64,000 nt of DNA from Beta vulgaris subsp. vulgaris (taxonomy: Eukaryota > Streptophyta > Magnoliopsida > Caryophyllales > Amaranthaceae). Where the stretch lies: contig NC_079207.1 in assembly GCF_026745355.1 (NCBI RefSeq), positions 38,771,880 through 38,835,879 of the forward strand, read 5' to 3'. Made by a program: the position numbers and the translations under genes. Positions within the stretch are counted from its first letter, which is position 1, and every line of letters begins with the position of its first letter. A model generated the notes under the pieces. The model saw only the letters and a list, made by a program, of their open reading frames with translations, was not told the DNA's origin and did not search any database. Below are positions 45,958 through 54,897 of the stretch, piece after piece.

Positions 45958-48900
45958 TTATTCGCTTGTTGTCTCTTCCTTTTGTGACTGCTCAACTGGA
46001 TCCAAGACTGTTGGTATTGGTGGTGATTCTTGTGCGTTGTTTTCTTGACTCTCATTAGCTTGTAATGCTGCAGCTGCTTCTTGTAATGCTTTCTCATGAG
46101 CTTTAGATTTTTCTGCTGATACTTTTGCTTCTTCTATCTTTATTAATTCTTCAACTAATGAATTTGTTTTCTTGAAACTTTCCTTTATCAATGCTCTACT
46201 TGGTTCTATTATGTGGTTCTTTAATATGAGGTTATAGTACCTTATGGAATTAATGTGTTAGTATACAGACAAACATATAGTGTATTTCTATGTGATATAG
46301 TGTATGTTAATATCATATAGTGTATGTTAAAATGATATAGTGTATATTGATATGATATAGGGTATGTTAAAATGATATAGTGTATGTTAAAATGATATAG
46401 TGTATAGCGTGTTTACATACCTCCTTATCATGTGCAGCCTCCATGGTGTGAAGCTGTTTATTTCTCCTTTTTCTCTCAATTGATTATCAAATTTCTCCCA
46501 AACTTCTTTTTTTGCAAATCTTGTCCACTTTGATGATATGTATTTCTCTGGAATTTTTGGGACAGAATGTAAGTTTAGAACTCTTATGGCATGAAAGCAC
46601 AACCAACCTGATTCTTGAAAATTTATGCATCCACACTCAATTGTCATCTCTGGGTAATTAAATGAGACTTGTTGAGAAGAACCATCAATGCTATTGAGGA
46701 AAACTCTGTATGTCAGAGTGTTCCCTTGTGTACCAACTATTTCAATTGCACTTGCCATTGCATGTTTGAATTCGTCCTCAAAATCTTTGAAAAGAGTATA
46801 TATGTGTGTACTCTAAAGCAACATGTTTTAATAGTGGACTCAGGCAGAGATCTGATTTTGGTATTCCTTTTGTACAATCAAAATCATCCCTTTCTTCCTG
46901 TCTTCTCCACCTTATTACTATCTGTTGGAATATTGAAATGAAGTCACTTAAGCTAGTGGTTTTGCTTGCCTTAAACCCAATAGCATGGTTTGCGCTTTCA
47001 CTTCTCTGTGAAGATAGTATTCCAGCAGAGAAGAAGTCTTTGCTAAATGTTGTACACCATTTTTCTTTCAAACTATACAATCTGTTGAACCAGCGATCAT
47101 CTTCTAGTTTGTATTTTGTTGTCATTGTGCTCCAAGTTTGTTCAAATTCTGTTGTTGTAATGCAACCACTCAGACACTTGTGAAAAATGTTCTTGAATTC
47201 CTTATCAGCTTTCATCAATCCAAATTGTTGATTTGCATTTTGACTCAAATGCCATAAACATAGCCTGTGTCTTGAGGTTGGAAAAGCCTGTCAATGAGTT
47301 TATTTAGTTAGTTTTTCAAGGAATATATATTGCTCTTTCAATAGTACATAACAGAAGTTGTGCAAATGTCATATAAACATGAGTATTACCTTTTTTATTG
47401 CTCCTGCAATTGCAGCATCTTGGTCGCTGAATATAGTTATTGGACATTTACCTTTCATTGACTTCTTGAATGTTTCAAAAAGCCATTCAAATGATGGCAT
47501 TGTCTCATCTCCAAGAAATGCACATGCAAACATTGTGTTTTTCCAATGGTTATTAATTCCTACAAATGGCGCACAAATAAGATTATACTTGTTTGTCCTA
47601 TATGTAGTATAAAAAACCATAACATCTCCAAAGATTGTATAGTCCTCAAGCATCATAGAGTCTCTCCAAAACAAGCAACAAACCTTTCCTTCATCATTTA
47701 ATCTTACTCTAAAGAAGAAGTTACTATCTGTTTGCATCTGCTCATAAAGGTTATCAACAACTTTTTGTGAATCCTTTCCCTCAATTGGTTTTATTTTGAG
47801 TTTATAACAGCAGTTGAAGTGGTCCTTCATGGAATGACCCAATACATCTTCACCACCTACCTCTATACTCATATATCTGAATGAATCTATCGGCCTCAGT
47901 CCACACTCTTGCATAGCTTGTATGGTTTGTTTCTTTGGATCACTCATCTGACGCTCAAATCTATGAAGGTAATTTAATGGTTCACTAGTAAGTGGATGAT
48001 TGTGTTTTATAACATGCTGCACAATTTCATAATGTCCTTCAGTGTTCATCCTTGCTCTAATCAGCGCAGGACATTTATTTCTTGTGATCATAGCTCTTCG
48101 TGTCCTTTGTTTCTTTGATTTGCTGTCTTGTATTATTATATCTATATTATTCTCTCCCTGTTTTTCTTTGATTTTGGTATTTCTTTTCCCTTGGGCAGAG
48201 CAGACATAGTACTTTTGATGCACAACTGATGTCCCTTCTTTTTTTCTGTTTTTGGATTTTCTAACACTGAATCCTACTATAGCAGCATGCTGACAGTATA
48301 GCTCATGTATATCATCCAATGTTGATCTTACTTGACCAAGTAAAACTCCTCCAATTTCATGTTTATTTAGTGATTGGCGAATTGAACCTGTTATAAAAGA
48401 ATGAAGATATTTTTGTCACTTTTATTATAGTGTATGTATATATGATATAGTGTATCAATTTATGATATAGTGTATCTGTTTGTGATATAGTGTATTTATG
48501 AATTTTAGTCCATTTTTTAGTTCCATAGTATGCATTATTTTTGTTATATTCAACAGTGTACTTGTGTATGGTATATGCTTAACTCATGTATATTGTATCT
48601 ACATATGATATAGTGTATCTATATATTATATAGTGTATTTTGTCATGATATAGTGTATTCTGTGATGATATAGTGTATTCTGTGATGATAAAGTGTATGT
48701 TAAAATGATATAGTGTATGTTAAAATGATATAGTGTATGTTAAAATTATATAGTAAATGTTAAAATCATATAGTGTATGTTAAAATGATATAGTGTATAT
48801 TAAAATGATATAGTGTATGTTAAAGTGATATAGTGTATATTACAATATTGTGCATTTTGATATAGTGTTTTTGGCTATGTTTTGTAACAGGAGCTTCATG

Positions 48901-51691
48901 GTATATTAAAATGATATAGTGTATATGGATGTGATATAGTGTATGTATATATTGTATAGTGTATTAACTGTATTTATAATATAGTGTACCTATGTATTAA
49001 TATAGTGTATGAACGTTATAGTGTATCTGATATAGTGTATTTATAGATTATATAGTGTATTTATGTATGATATAATGTACATGAGTTAAGCATATATAAA
49101 AGACGTAACGTTTTATGTATAATATAGTGTATCTACTTAACATTTGGTATTTTTGAACTTTACGGACGTAACCTTTTATTAGTATGGCCATAATTAAATA
49201 AAACTAAGCCAACTGTAGTTAAGCTATGGTTTATTGACATAAAGTAATAATTACTTGTGTTGGGTAGCGGGCATAATCTTCTGATGATTTTCTGAGCTGC
49301 AGTCACTTCATTTTTAAAAAAAGGCACCCTTTCATTTCTTCTCAGCTATTTCCAAAAAGAAACCCACCATACTAAGCAAGGCGATTTGAAGCGATTTGAA
49401 AGCGATTTTTAAGCGATTTTCGAACTCATTTTGTTTCTTTAGCAAGGTACATTCATAATTCTCTTTTTTTTTTTTGTTTATGTTAGATTTTATGAGAATT
49501 GTTTTTTGGGTTATCATAGAGTTTAGTTTTTTTGATAATTATTTCATTTTTTTTAGCGAATTGTTATTAGTTGTTAGTAAACAAGTATAGTTTACATTTG
49601 CTGTGAATTGATGAAGTGAAACTCAACAAGTTAAATTAAAAGAAGGTGTAAAACAGAGGGTAAAACAGGGGGTAGTGTAGTGGTGGTTTGAAATTGGTTT
49701 TATGCTGATTTTTGGTATTTTTTCGAAGGTTACATATGGCTTCACTTGATCAACTTCACCCAGTCCTCTCAATGCATGAGATTCTACGTTTCCATATTTT
49801 CCCTCGACTTTCTGACCCAAGGGACATAGAGTGTGTGGAAAGTGTGTGCAGAGAGTGGAGGATCATTGCAAGGTATGGTTTAGAAGATGCCAACGAACTG
49901 TTGGGTATGGAACAGATTATGTCGTTTCATGTGTTCTCTAAAGTTTCAGGTTAGGATTGTAAAAATATGAAGAATGTTTGTAAAAAATGGAGGAGGATGT
50001 GGATAGTAAGGGACTCAGTTCATTGGACGCCCAACAGGGAGGACACCTCCATGAAGACGCGGGATCTGAAGTCCATAATTTTTGGTGATGGTGTTGATTT
50101 TTGGGCTCACATTAGTGGTGAGTGGTGGGCTTACTGTGATGGGTTCCCAATTTTATTTGGTTAAGAATAAAACATTAATTAGAGTTAGTTAGGGGCTTAG
50201 GGCTAGGGGTTTTACTCTTGTTTTTTTGGCTGGCACTGTAAGTAAAGAGCCCTATTAATCTAAATAACTTCTTTTTTAGATGATCAAGAATCTTTAAACT
50301 ATTATTATTTGTCACTGAATAATGACATTGTTATGTCATATCAGTGACAAATCTTTTGTAATTAATTGATGAATGCTATATATATATATGAAGTTGGTTA
50401 ATCTTTTTTTCTGTTATGTATATATGAATTATTTTGTTCTATTTGATATATTGTTTTTTAGAACGATATAGTGTTGGTATCTTTGATATAGTGTATGTGA
50501 TAGTGTATGTGCTTCTGTTCTAATAGATCTGCAATTGTGTTCCTATAGGATATAGTGTACGTATGTATGATATGGTGTATTTTGTGATGATATAGTGTAT
50601 TTTGTGATGATATACTGTGTGTTAAAATCATATAGTGTTTGTTAAAATGATATAGTGATGTTAAAATGATAAAGTGTATATTCATATGATATAGTGTATG
50701 TATATATTATATAGTGTGTTTGTTGATATAGTGTATGTTAAATTATATAGTGTATTTTGTGATGATATAGTGTATGTTAAAATGATATAGCATATGTTAA
50801 AATGATATAGTGTATATTGATATGATATAGTGTACCTATGTATGATATAGTGTATGTTAAAATGATATAGTGTATGTATATATTATATAGTGTATTTATT
50901 GATATAGTGTATGTTACAATGATATAGTGTATGTCAAAGTGATATAGTGTATAATAAAATGATATAGTGTACGTTAAAAATTATATAGTGTATGTTTTTG
51001 TAATGCGTTTAACTAAATATTTTCTATATCTCCTATTATGTTCCTTGGTATAGTGTACGTAGTTATGATATAGTGTACGTAGTTATGATATAGTGTATTT
51101 ATGTTTGATATAGTGTATGTTTCTGTAATGCATCTAAGTAAATAATTTCTATATTTCCTATTGTGTTCCTATAGAATATAGTGTATCTCTGTATGATATT
51201 GTGTACCTATGTATCATATAGTGTATCTATTTTTGATATAGTGTAACTATTTACCTGGAATGACAGCTGAATTAGATTCATCACTTGAGACAAATGAAGT
51301 AGGATATTGCTCGCCAAATTGATTATCTATCTCATCATGAAACAGAACCACATTACCTACATAAAGTTATAGTGTTACTCTTTTGCTTAATGAAAGAAAT
51401 GAAATTATTGACTTCGATGTTGTTACCTTCAACACTTGGTGTATTATTGAGATCTATTATCAGTGAATCTTGATGCTCATTTTGGATTGAATTTTGATGA
51501 TGTTCGTCGTCGAGTGCTTCAATGTTGTTCGTCGTCGTCGAGTGATATAGGTTGTCTATATTATATGGTTCAATACTCTGATTGAGATCTATTTGATCAA
51601 TTAAACCTGAATTTTCCATGAATTTTTCGTAATTGTTCAATTCAATAGGAAATTGTTGAAGAATCAATTTAGTTTGTAGAAATAATTTCAA
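45958..51691 (-). CDS. FAR1-type MULE transposase, five exons, one frameshift
   Basis: Predicted exons are 51691-51427, 51356-51255, 48387-47390, 47287-46421 and 46240-45958; all junctions are GT-AG and in phase. The product is about 840 residues. The N-terminal FAR1-type DNA-binding region has a GFSVRKSKNRKKEG stretch and TRNKCPALIRAR, then HNHPLTS. The MULE core has FWRDSMMLEDYTIFGDVMVF, CAFLGDETMPSFEWLFETF, and the catalytic Asp in FSDQDAAI (near 47420), then HRLCLWHL. A QRSESANHAIG block lies near 46980. The SWIM finger is CGCINFQESGWLCFHAIRVL near 46590. The last exon is a Glu/Ala-rich coiled coil ending in TTSE. One frameshift lies at a TATA-repeat near 46785. It is transcribed from the right end of the element, convergent with the Ulp1-like gene. 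A domesticated FAR1/FHY3-type gene is less likely given the TIRs. Confidence 0.82.
46265..46410. repeat. Minisatellite array 5 (last intron of the transposase gene)
   Basis: Six to seven units of the same 20-bp family fill the intron 46241-46420. The unit orientation on the plus strand is the same as in the Ulp1 gene, hence antisense to this gene. Confidence 0.93.
48425..49135. repeat. Minisatellite array 6 (intron 2 of the transposase gene, left part)
   Basis: About 25 units. The outer ones are degenerate (TGATATAGTGTATCTATAT-like) and the core 48690-48840 is close to consensus. Confidence 0.92.
49737..50163 (+). pseudogene. F-box-like gene fragment with two F-box motifs, in the transposase intron
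   Basis: ATG at 49737 opens MASLDQLHPVLSMHEILRFH followed by IFPRLSDPRDIECVESVCRE, an F-box motif (helical LxxEIL..IFPRL..D...VS.VCREW). After 25 residues a second, similar motif begins MEQIMSFHVFSKVSG. It continues past an in-frame TAG (49951-49953) as DCKNMKNVCKKWRRMWIVRD. A Trp-rich tail ends at 50163. F-box proteins recruit substrates to SCF ubiquitin ligases. The fragment runs opposite to the transposase gene and sits between minisatellite arrays 6 and 7, so it looks like captured host sequence. Confidence 0.6.
50440..51245. repeat. Minisatellite array 7 (intron 2 of the transposase gene, right part)
   Basis: About 30 units of the 20-bp family, more diverged toward both ends. It stops about ten bases from the donor of exon 2 (51254). 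Confidence 0.92.
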
Positions 51692-51860
51692 TGGAGAGAA
51701 ACAATAATTTGCAGAAATTTAATAGCGATAGAATCTATGGTTTTTGGAAATATTGAAGAGAGAGAAAGTGGCGGATTTTGGAAGTATTGAAGAGAGAGAA
51801 AATCGCGCATTTTTGGTAATTAAAAGTTAGTACTGTTTAACGGGTCACGTGCCTGGGCCT

Positions 51861-51886
51861 GGTCCACACTATTTTTAGTGTGAACC
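51861..51886. repeat. Short palindrome in the right MULE terminal repeat
   Basis: GGTCCACACTA and TAGTGTGAACC form 11-bp arms with one mismatch around TTTT. This is the counterpart of 13602-13626. Confidence 0.75.
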
Positions 51887-51907
51887 GGGTCCACGCAAGT
51901 CGAATTG

Positions 51908-52045
51908 ATATATTATGTATCTATAAATCAGCCAACTAATTTGCTATCCTGTTATCGCTATGGAAACTAACATATATTTAGTTTCCATAGTGATAACAAC
52001 ATAGCAAATTAGTTGGCTGACTAAATAAGATAGATACATAATATA
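51908..52045. repeat. Long inverted repeat (fold-back) with about 66-bp arms
   Basis: The left arm 51908-51970 (TATTATGTATCTAT...CTATGGAAACTAA) is the reverse complement of 51978-52045, apart from a few substitutions and a small gap. The loop is only a few bases (CATATAT). It is absent from the left terminus, so it was probably a separate fold-back insertion or a local inverted duplication. Confidence 0.85.
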
Positions 52046-52233
52046 TACAAGATATATTCTAACATTTAATTATATGCTGTCATGAATGTATATCGATTTT
52101 CTGGTCCAGGCTCCCATAGCTTCTGAAAAATCTAAATCAGAATCAACGATGATTTTGGATGTTTTTGCTCTCTCAAGCAGACTTGTCTGTTGATATTAAT
52201 GTAGTGCATCTGTGCATGTGTCTAATTATTCAG

Positions 52234-52380
52234 GTTAAGTTCAAGTTACGTTTTCAGGGAGAAGAGGGATGCGAGACAAGCCAAGTCGCTTATAAGTTAA
52301 CAACATTAAGGCCAGAAGCTGAACAAGATAACTTTGGTGATGATAGTGTGGTCAATGACAAGGAAATGCTGGATTGCTAA
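52234..52380 (+). CDS. Possible terminal exon of an unrecognised gene
   Basis: An acceptor TAATTATTCAG (52233) is followed by 48 open codons (VKFKLRFQGEEGCETSQVAY, acidic tail ending KEMLDC) and a TAA. A further open piece upstream (52110-52190, ending CTCTCAAGCAG) could be an earlier exon. The codon use is less AT-biased than the flanks. I do not recognise the family. It lies just outside the right end of the big MULE, so it may be part of the host locus the MULE entered. Confidence 0.4.
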   Translation, partial: VKFKLRFQGEEGCETSQVAYKLTTLRPEAEQDNFGDDSVVNDKEMLDC

Positions 52381-53061
52381 TTAGGGAAACTTCCCCCCCC
52401 AATTAGTAGATCCTGGAACGAGGTGTAGGATGAGCATCCTACACCAGCTCCAAAATGCAAGGCAAGAAAAAGTAACTGATTTGACAGTTATTGTTCACCA
52501 TTTAATAACTAATTTGATGTCAACAACCATCATTTTTCCCCATATACTGTTCACCATTTCTCTCTTTGCCACACTCAACCTCCTTCTGCATTCTTGGCTT
52601 CATGGTTGTTCATTAACAAAATTAAAATGTACAATGACAGTCCCCCAGCTAAAAGTAACCTAATTCCTGAAGTTGATGTCAAGTGAGTAATTTGCAATCT
52701 TTGTACACTAGTGTGTTGATGTTTGCTCACTAATGAAATTCAATATGTACAATTATAGTCCCATACCGAAATTAAATAAATCACAATGTACACTGATGGT
52801 AATTACTTTGATCACTGAAAATCCCTAAATGTACACTTGTATATTATTGTACACCAAACGATATGCATTTGTACATTCAAAAAATTGTTCCAGCAAATAA
52901 ATGAGAGAGAAAGAGAGTGAATGAGTGAGTGATGAGAGAGAAAAAGCTGGCCCACTTTCAAAAATACTACCAAAAGCAAACCAAATGGACAAGGTGTAGG
53001 ATCTAATTTGCGCCCCCCTTTCTTTTGACGGGGAACGAAAAGTTTTAATCATGAAAAGCTA
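52381..53061. other. AT-rich stretch without a recognisable gene
   Basis: It contains a loosely repeated ATGTACAATNANAGTCCC-like phrase (near 52625 and 52747) and a GAGAGAGAAAGAGAG tract near 52900. No coding pattern is seen. Confidence 0.5.
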
Positions 53062-53284
53062 TAAGAAAAAGGAAAAATTGATTCTAATAATTCAACCTTT
53101 CGGCAGTTCGCCCAAAATAATCCAACCTTTTGATTATTATTTAATAATCTAACCTTTTAGGACAATTTTCAAATAATACACCGTGACCTGTTGAAACAGG
53201 TAGGTGACCATTAGAATAGGTTAATTGTACACGTGTCTTGCTCTGATTTCTTGTGATCTTATTAATCAATGTTATTCTTAATTC

Positions 53285-53655
53285 AGAAAACCAAACAACA
53301 CCCCACCCCCACCACCACCACTGCCACTCCCAATAACTCCCATTTCTCCCCACCACCACCACTGCCAACAACCCCCAACCACCACCACGCAACCGCAATA
53401 CCAACCACCACTGCCAACCGCATTTCACCCACACCACCACCACTGCCAACCACATTTCATCCACACCACCACCATTGCCAACAACCCCTATTTCACCCCA
53501 CCCCAAACACCACCACCACCACACAATCGCAGTACCTCACATCACACCACCAAACAACACTCACCCCACCATCACCACTGCCAACAACCCCCATTTCACC
53601 CACACCACCACCACACAATCGCAGTACCAACCACCACGAAACCTTTTGCACAATC
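53285..53655. repeat. C-rich low-complexity tract (CCACCA/CACTGCCAAC)
   Basis: Repeated CACCACCACCACTGCCAAC-like units of about 50-60 bp. The long open frames on either strand here are products of the composition and not genes. Confidence 0.9.
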
Positions 53656-53729
53656 TGCCCCACCACCCCAATATAAAATTCCAAGATGGGAGGCGTGGCA
53701 TCAACAAGAAGAAGAGATAGAAAGATTCG

Positions 53730-54115
53730 AAAAAGGGGGGGGGGGCACTGCTGCGGGATTCGAAGGGGGATGTGGGGGATCGGGAGGGGGATTTGAAGGG
53801 GGATGCGGGGCGGGGGAGAGGGAGGGAGGGGGATTCGAAGGGGATGCGAGGGAGGGGGAGGGGATTCGAAGGGGATGCGGGGGAGCGGGATGGGGAGGCG
53901 CTGCTGCGAGGGAGGGGGGCTAGTGGGGTGGGGTGGGAGTGCTCAAAGTAGGGGTAGAGGGCAGGGGAGGGGGCGGGGTGCTCACAGTGGGGGTCGGGAA
54001 GGGCAGTGGAGGGGAGGGGTTGCTAACAATGGGGGTCGGGGAGGGGAGGGAGGGGAGGGGGGTGGGTGACGTGATGAGTAAAGGGTGGTAAGGGGAAGGA
54101 AGAGAGATAGGGAGG
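53730..54115. repeat. G-rich low-complexity tract
   Basis: It starts with a run of 11 G and continues as GGGGGATTCGAAGGGGATGC-like units, with many closely spaced runs of three to six G. This is strong G-quadruplex potential on the plus strand. Confidence 0.9.
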
Positions 54116-54293
54116 GAGGGGTTAGAGAAAAAAAAAATTAATTTTACAACTTCAATAGGTTACCGGTTTCATGGATCATTATGAGCAGATACAACTAAAA
54201 GGTCGGATTATTAAATAATAATCAAAAGGTTGGATTATTTTGAGTGAACGGCTCAAAGGTTGGATTATTAAAATCAATTTTTCCTAAGAAAAT

Positions 54294-54892
54294 TACAACG
54301 GAAATCAACTCTTAAACATATAGATCTTAAACATAAGGAGTTATTGGTCGTTACCTATTTGGAGTTTCATGGTAAAGTTCGTTGTGTAGGCTGCTCCCAT
54401 GGGCATAATAATATTGTAATCCTGTGACAATAAATAAACTGTAATTTATAACCATTTTTGTTATAGAATGATTTGTTTTGACGTGACCAAATGTAATGCC
54501 TTTGGGACTAATGTAGTGGTGTCAGAAGCAAATCTGACCGTTGGGTCAACCTGCCCTGAGATTACGAAGACCTGATCGGCACCCAACAAGATTATATTCT
54601 GACTTGATCAGACAAACCTGCTTTCAAACCCGAACCTGACTTTACTCAACAAGATATTACTAAAATTCAATTTGTTTTTATATCTACAAATCATTTAAAT
54701 ATGTTCATTTATAAATTTGCTTACATTTAATAATAAATTAAATAAAAAATTAAGTTACATTCAATTTGTCTATTGTATTACACTTTCAATATCATGTATT
54801 GGTTTATATTTTTATTTTCATTTATTTTTGAATTATTTGTGTACATTACTCTCTTGTTTTAATTTGACATCTATTAATGTATATATCATAGT
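54294..54892. other. AT-rich spacer without a recognisable gene
   Basis: A less AT-rich piece (54480-54660) has no open frame. Nothing is recognised. Confidence 0.5.
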
Positions 54893-54897
54893 GGCTA

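Larger units (their letters stand above)
13548..52066. mobile_element. Large MULE with FAR1-type transposase and Ulp1-type protease genes, holding nested insertions
   Basis: The ends are imperfect inverted repeats. The left end (TGTTAGAATATATCTTTTAT, then GACCCGG, a palindrome and CACGTGA) matches the reverse complement of the right end (52066 down to about 51770) in the same order. Inside, a Ulp1-like gene runs rightward from the left end and a FAR1-like transposase gene runs leftward from the right end. They converge around 45.2-45.96 kb. Subtracting the Tat (21.1 kb) and CACTA (4.8 kb) insertions leaves about 12.7 kb. A clean 9-bp TSD was not found; tagttgttt and taattatat agree at six of nine bases. 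Mutator elements with a second Ulp1-like gene are known (Arabidopsis Kaonashi type). The exact outer ends are uncertain by tens of bases. Confidence 0.7.
51692..52066. repeat. Right terminal region of the MULE, including the transposase promoter
   Basis: Read inward (minus strand): TGTTAGAATATATCTTGTAT, a long hairpin (51908-52045), GACCCGG, a short hairpin (51861-51886), GCACGTGACCCG, GCGC and a CT-rich leader. Apart from the long hairpin this is the order of the left terminus. Confidence 0.65.
53071..54284. mobile_element. Mutator-type MITE with about 90-bp inverted repeats
   Basis: It begins GGAAAAATTGATTCTAATAA and the other end is the near reverse complement (GGAAAAATTGATTTTAATAA read inward). 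Similarity continues for about 90 bp, including CCAACCTTTTGATTATTATT. The 9-bp flanks TAAGAAAAA (53062-53070) and TAAGAAAAT (54285-54293) agree at eight of nine bases, which is the Mutator TSD length. The inside is non-coding and strongly biased: C-rich in the left half, G-rich in the right half. Confidence 0.88.

Noticed and set aside
40275..51245. The regular 20-bp repeats could be mistaken for a CRISPR array
   Set aside because: The units are directly adjacent without unique spacers, in a plant genome with introns, and no cas genes exist.
45958..51691. The FAR1-like gene as a domesticated host FAR1/FHY3 transcription factor
   Set aside because: It lies between matching terminal inverted repeats, shares minisatellites with the Ulp1-like gene and carries a full MULE core with SWIM finger, so a transposase is the better reading. 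Domestication is not excluded.
52825..53061. GA-rich and TGTACAATNATAGTCCC phrases as a repeat array
   Set aside because: The phrases are few, unevenly spaced and diverged; no unit could be defined.
53141..54069. Open frames rich in Trp/Gly or Pro/Thr/His
   Set aside because: They are composition artefacts of the C-rich and G-rich tracts of a MITE; no start context, no domain.
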